Part shown: piece after piece, positions 45,105-54,625 of the stretch | Position numbering within the stretch: the stretch's first letter is position 1 | How the letters are laid out: each line of letters opens with the position of its first letter | From: Begonia masoniana | Lineage: Eukaryota > Streptophyta > Magnoliopsida > Cucurbitales > Begoniaceae | Direction of reading: 5' to 3' | Length of the DNA stretch: 64,000 nt | Assembly (NCBI GenBank): GCA_022432975.1 | Contig: CM039509.1 | Coordinates: 12,604,095 to 12,668,094, forward strand | Position numbers and translations under genes: made by a program | The notes under the pieces: generated by a model | Seen by the model: the letters and a program-made list of their open reading frames with translations, nothing else | Told to the model about the DNA's origin: nothing | Database searches by the model: none

Positions 45105-46977
45105 TATAACGCCCCGAGTTATCTGAACCCGGCTCGTTACTCAAAAGCCCGTACATGACTAAGAAATTTCATCCGTATTTTAAAAAAATTCTCTCAACAA
45201 TCGACTCTTGACATAAGTTAGAATCCAAAATAAATAAACATTTAAAACTTGCAGCGGAAATCATTTGGACAATAATAGAGATAAGCAAAACTGTGAAAAA
45301 AAAACGTCGCAAAGATAATCGTTCGGAATGTTAAGAGTTAATCGGCCAAAAAGAAATAGAGGTTTAAATCGTGAAATACTTAAGAAGTCACAGAAGTCAA
45401 ATTCATCTGCCGATGAATAAAGTCAACGGAAGAGAATGAAACAGGAAATAGAAGGCTTCTTCCGGTGACTAAACGACAAAAGTCCTCCTACATCTACCGA
45501 TGACGTCAGCACGCATCTGCCGATGAGTTTACTGAGACATCACCCGATAGACTTAAACCTATACCTTCCGATTGAGTAAACTGCATACACCGACCTCTAA
45601 ACGACAAACTTTCTACTTATATCTTCCGATAGACTTCATCTACCGATAGTGAACAAAACAACATCTTCCGATAAAACAAGCTATATATACCGATCACTAA
45701 ACGACAAATTTCGTTCTGTATCATCTGATGGCTTCCACTGAAGACATCTTCCGATAACTTTATTGAAACATCATCCGATGACTTTGCTGAAGACATCTTC
45801 CGATAACTTTACTAAAACATCATCTGATGACTTTACTGAAGACATCTTCTGATAGACGACATAACTATAACTCGACAGCTACCGATAGACATCATCTACC
45901 GATATAGAACAGAGCGACATGCCCACAACTCCTTGCTATACAACACGACTCTAACTACAGAAAAGAATCTACTTACATTACTGAAATCATTCAAATACCA
46001 TTCTAACCAATGCATTACTCAAAACAATCCAGCAAATGTCAACATCAAATCTCGGCAGAATACTATTATCAGAAAAGACAACTCAAAACATTTTCAAAAC
46101 ATTGAAACAACTACTGTCATGAGAACTCAACCTATTCAAATCGAAACATTATCAACTACACCTTCACTCCAACAGACATCAGTTATACCGCCTCATCAAG
46201 TATCAGATCCGTGGCTTTTGTATGCACCCCCAACCAATCTATCCCTCAATGAATTCAGAGAATTCACTTGCTGTCACTTTTTCACCTACATCACAAAACT
46301 CGTCTATTAGCCTAATGCTAAGCAAGTAAAGCAGTAATGAAATGATATGCTGAAACATAAATTCCTAAACATGCAAATTTCTACTTTCTCATCTCAGTTG
46401 CATTCGCATACGTTTATAAGCTGATATGATCCCTCGGTTCCCTTGGGAAGTGGATCAATTTTCCCAATGTTATACATCCTCTACTCGATTAAGGGGCGGA
46501 TGAATTCCCTTAATAGCTGATCTGATCCCTCTGTTCCCTTGGGAGTGGGATCAATTCTCCCAATGTTATAAATCCCTTCATAAGTTAAGGGGTGGATTAG
46601 TTCCCTTGATAGTTTGTCTGTCACATTCAGTTCATACCTTATCGTTCTTACATGGAAATTCATTTTCGTAATCTTTCAAAAACAAGATGCATGACATACA
46701 AAATCATTCCCCAAATACATAACCCTACTGTTTTGTGATGTAGGCCCGAAGGCACATGCATACTTTACTTACCTAGCTTCACCGAGAGTTCCTGGTGGCA
46801 GGATATTCCAAGAGCTGGCTCACCTAAAACATAAGCACAGCATTACTAAACTTCATTCTAAACATTAAGAAATCTAAAGGGGCTAATTCTGGGGGTTCTG
46901 TTCCTCGCCAATCCCGATTCATCGCTAAACCCCAAATCTCATCCCTCACCCTCTGTACTTCCAAAATGCACACATAG
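45105..46977 (-). mobile_element. B LTR4 (type beta), main part
   Basis: Shares diagnostic variants with LTR2. TGACGTCA is at 45501-45508. It is cut at 46977 by element E; the remaining 5' end of the LTR resumes after the duplicated CATAG at 58832. With E removed it is about 2.17 kb, equal to the other B LTRs. Confidence 0.9.
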
Positions 46978-48108
46978 TGTAACACCCGGAAACTTTGAAT
47001 TCTAGTTTTAAGTTATAGCTGCCGGGTTTTTAATTTGTAAGCCCTATATCGTTTAATTCGTGGACATAGTAAATTAAGTTCAAATGGCCAACGGGAAGTT
47101 TTGTTAGGACCCTAGGAATAAAATAGAACATTTGGAGAAATAAGGGAATTTTGGAGAAATTAAATCGATAGGTGAAATAACGATTTAAGTTAAGAAATTT
47201 ACAAAGGGCATTTAGGTAATTTTAAGGTCAAGATTTTATTAAAACCTAAGGTTTCTCTCACTCTTCCTCACTTCTCCTCCACGCACAAAGCTCTCTCCCT
47301 CTCCCTCGCGATTTCTTCATCTTCTCAATCGCCACCTCCATCGGCTTGATCTCTACCCCATTTTTGCAATTTTCTTTCAAGTTTCTTCCCCAAATCGACT
47401 CTTAGGGTAAGCTCTACGTTTTAGTCAAGAGATTGGTCATTTTTGGAGTTGTTTTGAGTTAGGGTTTGTGAAGAAAACTTAGGGTTTTTGTTAGAAATCT
47501 TTAGGGTTGTTTATTTATTACTCATTAATGATGTATTAGTAATTATTGAGGTTGTTGGAGTAGATTGATGATGTTGGTTGAGGTTTAATGTTAAGTTTAG
47601 GTTGTTGAAAATGATTTGGAAAGTATTAATGGAGTTTTGAAGTTGGTGAGCACCACGTGCTCGATGAAATGCCTAGAAGAAATGAATTAGAATTTTTGGA
47701 AGAGTTTGTCCTAGCTTGAGAAGTCGATTGTTTAGATTCGATGTTTGAAAGTCGATATTAATGATGTGTTGTTAAATGCTCTAGGTAACCCAAGCTCAAA
47801 GAACGGTGCTCGGCATATTTAGGACGCAGGTAAGTGAGCGTTAGGCTTTTCGGCCACTAAGGCCCTTACGTCGTACAATGTTGATGATGTTTGATGTGAT
47901 GAAAAGGTGGAAATAGGGGGTTGGTAGAAGGACGAGTAGTTTTAGGTATTGCTTTAGTGATTAAGTAGTGCTCGTTTGCTAGGTTTTTCCTTAGTATGTT
48001 ATACCTCATGCATCATGTTTTACTAAAGTGCATACGAACTATTTATGAGCATGTTTTATTGAAAATGTTGAATTAAAGAACGATAATGAATGATGAATGA
48101 TGAATGAT

Positions 48109-49175
48109 GAATGTTACTACGGGGCAAGTCACGAATGTACTACGGGCAAGTCACGAATGTCTACGGGGCAAGGGGGGCAAGTCACGAATGTACTACGGGG
48201 CAAGTCATGAATGTACTACGGGGCAAGTCATGAATGTACTACGGGGCAAGTCATGAATGTACTACGGGGCAAGTCATGAATGTACTACGGGGCAAGTCAT
48301 GAATGTACTACGGGGCAAGTCACGAATGTACTACGGGGCAAGTCATGAATGTACTACGGGGCAAGTCATGAATGTACTACGGGGCAAGTCATGAATGTAC
48401 TACGGGGCAAGTCATGAATGTACTACGGGGCAAGTCACGAATGTACTACGGGGCAAGTCATGAATGTACTACGGGGCAAGTCACGAATGTACTACGGGGC
48501 AAGTCATGAATGTACTACGGGGCAAGTCATGAATGTACTACGGGGCAAGTCACGAATGTACTACGGGGCAAGTCATGAATGTACTACGGGGCAAGTCATG
48601 AATGTACTACGGGGCAAGTCATGAATGTACTACGGGGCAAGTCATGAATGTACTACGGGGCAAGTCATGAATGTACTACGGGGCAAGTCACGAATGTACT
48701 ACGGGGCAAGTCACGAATGTACTACGGGGCAAGTCATGAATGTACTACGGGGCAAGTCATGAATGTACTACGGGGCAAGTCATGAATGTACTACGGGGCA
48801 AGTCATGAATGTACTACGGGGCAAGTCATGAATGTACTACGGGGCAAGTCATGAATGTACTACGGGGCAAGTCATGAATGTACTACGGGGCAAGTCATGA
48901 ATGTACTACGGGGCAAGTCATGAATGTACTACGGGGCAAGTCATGAATGTACTACGGGGCAAGTCATGAATGTACTACGGGGCAAGTCATGAATGTACTA
49001 CGGGGCAAGTCATGAATGTACTACGGGGCAAGTCATGAATGTACTACGGGGCAAGTCATGAATGTACTACGGGGCAAGTCACGAATGTACTACGGGGCAA
49101 GTCATGAATGTACTACGGGGCAAGTCATGAATGTACTACGGGGCAAGTCATGAATGTACTACGGGGCAAGTCACG
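48109..49175 (+). repeat. 23-bp minisatellite in E 5' LTR
   Basis: About 46 units of TACTACGGGGCAAGTCATG plus AATG, mostly the CATGAATG variant with scattered CACGAATG units. The first few units are irregular, and a short ATGAATG run precedes them. All three plus-strand frames are free of stops across the unit, which creates long spurious open frames. Confidence 0.95.
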
Positions 49176-49680
49176 AGAAGGGCCAGGAAACGGTTAAAAG
49201 AAATGAACGAAAATGTTTTTATAAATGTCATGCATATATGTAAAGTTCTGTTTAGTACGCTCCTTACTAAGCATTAGGCTTAATGGATTATTGTATGATG
49301 TAGGGACGAGAACGAAGGTGAGGAAACCTCTTTACGATGACCAAGTATAGATGGTCGGTGGCGGAGCTCGTTGGAGGCGGAGGTGTTTTGCAGGGCGGGT
49401 TGACTCACGGTGTAGAAGTTTTGAGTTTTTGGGTATTGTTGGATAATGATGAATTTTATGGATTTTTAGTACATTTAGATATGTTTTAGGATGTTTGGTG
49501 ATGGTATAGAAAATGTAAAATGTTTTGTGATGTTTTTGATTGTTTTAAAACAGGTAGGATTGTTAAACGTTTAGACGGAACCATGCGGTTAGTCTATATG
49601 AAATTTGATTTTGTTAACGTGAATCGTGTCGGTTTTGAGTATTGGAGTAAATGTTATGTTTGAAGCATGTTTATGGGATG

Positions 49681-49689
49681 TATATATAA
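49681..49689 (+). promoter_or_regulatory. Candidate TATA box in E 5' LTR
   Basis: TATATATAA in the context ATGTATATATAATGGTG, about 600 bases from the LTR end. If it is the promoter, transcription would start about 30 bases downstream and the hairpin zone would be in the RNA leader. The 3' LTR copy reads TATATCTAA. Confidence 0.4.
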
Positions 49690-49825
49690 TGGTGTGAGGA
49701 AAGAACGAGATAAGTGTTGAGGGTTGAGTGTTGATTGTTAGTGTTGTGAGTTTTGGATTATGTGTGTAAAGTGCAGGGCGTGTAAGGGTGAAGAAAAGAG
49801 AAAAGGGGAAAAGAAGAGGCTCGGC

Positions 49826-50060
49826 TGTCTAGAGAAATCCAGAGAGTCTGGCGAGTGTTCGCCTCTGAGAGGCGAGTAATCGCTTCTTGGGCAAAAAGGA
49901 GGCGATGCTCTCTGGAGAAATCTAGAGAGCATGGCGACTAATCGCCACAAATGTGGCGATGAGTCGCCACTGGCGACTTACAACAGGCGATTACTCGCCT
50001 GTTGTAATCGCACATGGGGCGATTAGTAGCCACTTTTGTTGCTAGTGATCGCCATACATT
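49826..50060 (+). repeat. GGCGA/TCGCC hairpin zone in E 5' LTR
   Basis: A cluster of perfect short hairpins: GGCGACTAATCGCC (49933-49946), GTGGCGATGAGTCGCCAC (49953-49970), and one with a 10-bp stem and TTAC loop at 49981-50004. GCTCTCTGGAG pairs with CTAGAGAGC just upstream. The 3' LTR copy near 58340-58570 is similar but has indels. Confidence 0.75.
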
Positions 50061-50295
50061 TAAAAAAAAAAAAAGATTTAAATTTTATTTATTAGTTAAT
50101 TGTTTTAAATGTTTTAGTTATTTTAAGTTTTAATGGTTTTATGGATTGTTTTAAAAGAATTACTAAACGAACTTCGATTTCAATTCCGATTTCGATTTTG
50201 ATTACGATTTCGGTTCAGGTACAGTTAAAGTGAAAGTTAAAAAAAAAAAAAAAAAAAAAAAAAAACGATATCACGGGTAAGGGTTGTGACAGTTA

Positions 50296-50306
50296 TGGTA
50301 TCAGAG
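50296..50306 (+). other. Element E primer-binding site
   Basis: TGGTATCAGAG, four bases after the 5' LTR end, matches initiator tRNA-Met. Confidence 0.9.
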
Positions 50307-50452
50307 AGATAGAGTTTTAAAAGCGATTTTGTGATATGCCTGCCAAACACACCGCCGTACGGGACTCTCCATCGACTGTAAGTGTTTAAGATTAAGTACG
50401 ATTCTTAGTTATTTATATTGTTCGTATTGTCTAATGTGTTTAGGAACGAGAA

Positions 50453-51835
50453 ATGCCGAGAGCACCTAGACCGCCTCAAGGAAATCCTATGGACCAATTT
50501 ATGGGTATATTACAACAACAGTCGGATCAGATTGGAGTTCTACTAAATCGGGATGGAAATGGTAACGGGAGTGGACAAGGGAGTTCTTCCCGGGACCAAA
50601 GTGGAGAGAGATTCCGACGCCTTGTGCCTCCGGCTTTTGATGGACGATCTTCGGATCCTTCGAGTGCAGAACAGTGGATTCGTAAGATCGAAAGCATGTT
50701 TGCCTATGCAAAGGTGGATGAAGCTGACAAAGTGATGTTTGCGACATTTAATTTAGAGAAGGACGCTATATTTTGGTGGGAGACAATTCAAGCCACTACC
50801 GATGTGGGAGTTATGAGATGGGAAAGGTTCAAGACGGTATTCTACAACAAATATTTCAGTCGAACCCTTCGGGCAAGTAAGAAAGTGGAATTTATGCAAT
50901 TGCGTCAGACGGGGACGGTGGCTGAATATGTGCAAAGGTTCGATTCATTATCTCGATATGCCGGGTACATGATTCATGAGGAGGAGGACAAAATTCATCA
51001 GTTCGTACAGGGTTTGAAATTTGAAATTCAGAAAGGTGTGATGACGGTGGATGATGAGGATGTGCCGTTTCATAAAATTGTGGAGAGAGCCCTCGGACTT
51101 GATGATATCGAGATGAAGCTTCAGCGACAAAGAGAAGCATCGAGAAGGTTTAGAGATGGACGACCGCAACAACAAAACCAAGGATGGCAGCCACAAGCAC
51201 CACGTGGTGTTAAGCGGGCTAATGATACGCCGAGATTACAAGATAAAGGAAAACGTCCGCAAGGGGCGTCACAAGCTCCAACCTGCCCTATTTGCCTAAA
51301 GAATCATCGAGGGGAGTGCAAGCTGCATAGTGGACGGTGTTTTCGCTGTGATAAGGTGGGCCACAAGGCTGTTGATTGCCCATGGCCGAATAGGCAGCCA
51401 CCGGGCGGTCCCTCCCGGATCTTTTCCTTGATTGAGGCCGAGGAAGCGGCTCAGCCTTCGGTTGTTACAGGTACTATTCTGGTTTGTGGAAACACGGCTC
51501 ATGTTCTAATTGATACTAGGGCAACCCATTCCTTTATAGCACAGAATTATGCAGTTAAGTGGAGTTTAGATGTCGTCCAAGCTGATTATAGTTATAGTGT
51601 TATGTTGCCTTCCGGAGAGTATCTTCACTCAGATCGAGCGATTGAGGGTGAAGTCATATCTGTTGGTGGTAGGCAGTTGTATGCAAACCTGATTGTCATA
51701 TGTATGAAGGGGTATGATGTAATTCTGGGCATGGATTGGTTGTTCAGGCACTACGCCACAATCAATTGCAGGTCGGGAGTAGTGGGTTTTAGGCCTCCAG
51801 GCGGGGAAAGTTATGATTTTACGGCGACCCTCTGA
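50453..51835 (+). CDS. Element E: gag-protease
   Basis: 460 codons from ATG at 50453. The gag core is about residues 58-190 (PPAFDGRSSDPSSAEQW, FWWETIQATTD, VAEYVQRFDSLSRYAG). A basic Gln-rich linker follows, then CPICLKNHRGEC and the CCHC knuckle CFRCDKVGHKAVDC at 297-310. Protease starts at about 325, with HVLIDTRATHSFIA and VILGMDWLFRHYATINC. The active site reads Asp-Thr-Arg (residues 354-356; AGG at 51518-51520) instead of Asp-Thr-Gly, so the protease is probably inactive. The frame ends in TGA at 51833, and the same frame is open again from 51836. Confidence 0.9.
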   Translation: MPRAPRPPQGNPMDQFMGILQQQSDQIGVLLNRDGNGNGSGQGSSSRDQSGERFRRLVPPAFDGRSSDPSSAEQWIRKIESMFAYAKVDEADKVMFATFNLEKDAIFWWETIQATTDVGVMRWERFKTVFYNKYFSRTLRASKKVEFMQLRQTGTVAEYVQRFDSLSRYAGYMIHEEEDKIHQFVQGLKFEIQKGVMTVDDEDVPFHKIVERALGLDDIEMKLQRQREASRRFRDGRPQQQNQGWQPQAPRGVKRANDTPRLQDKGKRPQGASQAPTCPICLKNHRGECKLHSGRCFRCDKVGHKAVDCPWPNRQPPGGPSRIFSLIEAEEAAQPSVVTGTILVCGNTAHVLIDTRATHSFIAQNYAVKWSLDVVQADYSYSVMLPSGEYLHSDRAIEGEVISVGGRQLYANLIVICMKGYDVILGMDWLFRHYATINCRSGVVGFRPPGGESYDFTATL

Positions 51836-52516
51836 TCTAGTGATATGCCTCTTGTTTTGTCAATGAGTGCCCGATACTCCACAAAACCTCAATGTTTCAA
51901 TTTCGTGGCAAGTATTGTGGATGTAAGGAAACGGGAAGAACTAAGGTTGAATAACATGGCAGTGGAAGAAAATGTTACTGAAGTATTCCTCGACGAGCTA
52001 CCCAGCTTGCCTGTAAGTGCTTTGAACTCGATGAAGCATGGATGCTTTGGGTTGATAGCGAACGTTGAGGAAGTAAGCATGCAAGAAAAGTTGAAGTTGT
52101 GTGACATTCCGGTTGTTAAGGACTTTGCGGAGGTATTCCTGGAGGAATTGCCTGGCTTGCCTCCGAATCGGGAGATGGAGTTCACAATAGAGATTATTTC
52201 TGGTTCGGCGCCCGTGTCCAAGAATCCTTACAGGATGGCGCTAGTTGAACTTAGGGAGTTACAAGTCCAATTGAAAGAGCTAACAGACAAGGGCTTTGTA
52301 CGACCGAGCGTTTCTCCTTGGGGCGCTCCGGTGTTGTTTGTAAAGAAGAAAGATGGCTCCTTAAGAATGTGCGTGGATTACCGCGAATTAAATAAGCTGA
52401 CTATAAAGAACAAGTACCCATTACCAAGGATAGATGATCTATTTGACCAGTTGCAAGGGGCCACGGTGTTCTCTAAAATTGATTTATCGGTCTGGATACT
52501 ATCAGTTAAAGATTAG
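51836..52516 (+). pseudogene. Element E: duplicated PR-RT linker and RT N-terminus
   Basis: In the same frame as gag-PR after one TGA. It contains two diverged copies of the linker that normally occurs once: [11 protein letters not shown]...[13 protein letters not shown] (about 51892-52014) and [11 protein letters not shown]...[14 protein letters not shown] (about 52039-52163). RT follows with [31 protein letters not shown] and [12 protein letters not shown]. An extra base near 52487 in KIDL(RSGYY) shifts the frame. Confidence 0.85.
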
Positions 52517-53020
52517 AGCCGAGGATGTACCAAAGACTGCTTTCAGAATGCGCTACGGGCACTATGAATTTATGGTTATGTCATTCGGCTTGACCAATGC
52601 CCCGGCCGCGTTTATGGACCTCATGAATAGAGTGTTTCGGGAGTTCTTGGATACGGTCGTGATAGTATTCATTGATGACAGTTTAGTGTATTCCCGAAAC
52701 GATGAAGAACACGCAGAGCACTTAAGAGCTGTTATGACTACCTTAAAGAGACATCAGTTGTACGCTAAGCTTTCTAAGTGCGAGTTCTGGTTGAGTCAAG
52801 TGAACTTCTTAGGCCACGTGATTTCAAAAGAAGGCATTTCGGTGGATCCGGCCAAAATTCAAGTGGTAAAGGATTGGCCTCGACCGAGAAATGCAAGCGA
52901 TGTACGGAGTTTCGTGGGCCTAGCAGGGTATTATCGGAAATTTATCCAAGGGTTTTCGGTAATCGCTAAGCCTTTGACAAACTTGACAAAGAAAGAAGTG
53001 AAGTATGAGTGGCAGATGCT
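52487..53020 (+). pseudogene. Element E: RT catalytic region, fused past a missing RNase H
   Basis: Frame +1 relative to the linker (52434-53078). It shows [43 protein letters not shown] with the catalytic Asp pair, [19 protein letters not shown] and [10 protein letters not shown]. After KKEVKYEW at about 53010 it passes directly into sequence encoding ADALSRM, which is the end of RNase H in related elements. About 137 residues (roughly 410 bp) that make up almost all of RNase H in element B are absent. Confidence 0.85.
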
Positions 53021-54610
53021 CTTAGCAGAATGCCTAGAACAGAGGAGTCAGTTGCTTTCAGTATGTCAGCTTCATTGAGAAAGGAGATGCAAGGGTTTGA
53101 ACTCGAGATAGTTCCAGAACTTTCAGCCCTACTTGCTGGTTTGACTATACGGCCCACTCTGTTGGACAAGATAAAGGAAGCTCAACAGAAGGATACAGAG
53201 GAAAAGATGGCCATTGTAGCAAAGTTGTCAGTTGTACCTTCAAATTTCAGTTACTCGATGGATGGCCTTCTAAGATTTCGTGACTGCTTGTACGTTCCGA
53301 AGGATGAAGGGTTGAGGAAGTTAGTCATGTCAGAGGCTCATTCATCGATGTCCTCAGTGCATCCAGGTAACACCAAGATGTATCGAGATCTGAAAGTGCA
53401 CTATTGGTGGCCGAATATGAAGCGTAATGTGGCCGATTATGTACAATCATGTCTTGTCTGCCAACAAGTTAAGGCAGAACACCAGAGACCAGGTGGGATG
53501 TTGCAACCACTACCAATTCCCAAGTGGAAGTGGGATCAAATTGCAATGGATTTCGTGGTTGGATTACCGAGGACAGTAAAAGGGCACGACAGTATATGGG
53601 TCGTAGTTGATAGACTGACGAAAGCGGCTCATTTCTTGCCTGTAAAGATGACATACACGATGAATCAGTTTGCAGAACTCTATATCCAGGAGATTATTAG
53701 ATTGCACGGGGTCCCTATGTCGATTGTTTCAGATCGGGATCCAAGGCTCACTTCGAGGTTCTGGAAAAGTTTACAGAGCGCTATGGGGACTAAGTTAACT
53801 TTTAGCACGGCATTCCACCCACAGACCGACGGACAATCTGAGAGGATGATTCAGGTACTCGAGGATATGTTGCGAGCGTGCGTGCTAGAGTTTCAGGCAT
53901 CTTGGAGCCGATATTTATCTTTGATTGAATTTTCTTATAACAACAGTTATCAATCCACGATTGGTATGGCTCCATACGAAGCGCTTTATGGCAGAAAGTG
54001 TAGATCGCAACTATACTGGGATGAAGTAGGCGAAGTTAGATTGATTGGGCCAGAAATTTTGCAACAGTTGTCTAAAAAGGTTGATTTGATTAGACAAAGA
54101 ATGGAGACCGCACAGAGTCGCCAAAAGAGCTATGCGGATCGAAGAAGGCGAGATTTGGAATTTGTAGTTGGTGACGAAGTGTTTTTGAAAGTTTCACCAT
54201 TCAAAGGCGTGGTTCGCTTTGGTAAGAGAGGGAAGTTAAATCCACGGTTTGTTGGACAGTTTCAGATTACAGAAAGGATTGGAGCTACAGCATATAGGCT
54301 TCAATTGCCGTTGTCTATGGAGGGCGTACATGATGTCTTCCATGTGTCTATGTTAAGGAAGTGTATACGTGATCCTACGCACGTGGTAGAACCAGTTGAT
54401 CTAGAGATACGGCCAACTTTGACCTATGAAGAGAAGCCGATACAGATCTTGGAATCTTCGGTTAAGGTCCTGCGTAATAAGTCAATCCCTCTTGTTAAAG
54501 TACTATGGAGAAATCAAAACGTAAAGGAGGCAACGTGGGAACGACAACAGGACATGATGAACAGATATCCAAATTTGTTCAGGTACGAAATTTTGGGGAC
54601 AAAATTTTAA
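53009..54610 (+). CDS. Element E: integrase with chromodomain-like tail
   Basis: 533 codons in the gag-PR frame, beginning inside the RNase H remnant (ADALSRM), so it is a polyprotein segment rather than a separate gene. It has a zinc finger with His111, His117, Cys148 and Cys151, and a catalytic core with Asp181, Asp242 and Glu278 (D,D-35-E). The GPF motif is changed to GQF in [26 protein letters not shown] and a chromodomain-like tail with PLVKVLW and [11 protein letters not shown] follow. All catalytic residues are present and the frame is open to the end. Confidence 0.9.
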   Translation: MADALSRMPRTEESVAFSMSASLRKEMQGFELEIVPELSALLAGLTIRPTLLDKIKEAQQKDTEEKMAIVAKLSVVPSNFSYSMDGLLRFRDCLYVPKDEGLRKLVMSEAHSSMSSVHPGNTKMYRDLKVHYWWPNMKRNVADYVQSCLVCQQVKAEHQRPGGMLQPLPIPKWKWDQIAMDFVVGLPRTVKGHDSIWVVVDRLTKAAHFLPVKMTYTMNQFAELYIQEIIRLHGVPMSIVSDRDPRLTSRFWKSLQSAMGTKLTFSTAFHPQTDGQSERMIQVLEDMLRACVLEFQASWSRYLSLIEFSYNNSYQSTIGMAPYEALYGRKCRSQLYWDEVGEVRLIGPEILQQLSKKVDLIRQRMETAQSRQKSYADRRRRDLEFVVGDEVFLKVSPFKGVVRFGKRGKLNPRFVGQFQITERIGATAYRLQLPLSMEGVHDVFHVSMLRKCIRDPTHVVEPVDLEIRPTLTYEEKPIQILESSVKVLRNKSIPLVKVLWRNQNVKEATWERQQDMMNRYPNLFRYEILGTKF

Positions 54611-54611
54611 A

Positions 54612-54620
54612 TAAGGAGGG
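54612..54620 (+). other. Element E polypurine tract
   Basis: TAAGGAGGG, followed by TAGGA and the 3' LTR start at 54626. Confidence 0.7.
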
Positions 54621-54625
54621 TAGGA

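Larger units (their letters stand above)
46978..50291 (+). mobile_element. Element E: 5' LTR
   Basis: 3314 bp from TGTAACACCCGGAAAC to GGGTTGTGACA. It contains a 23-bp minisatellite (48109-49175), about 475 unique bases after it that the 3' LTR lacks, a TATATATAA box, a hairpin-rich zone, and a 27-base A run at 50239-50265. Outside these it is nearly identical to the 3' LTR. Confidence 0.9.
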
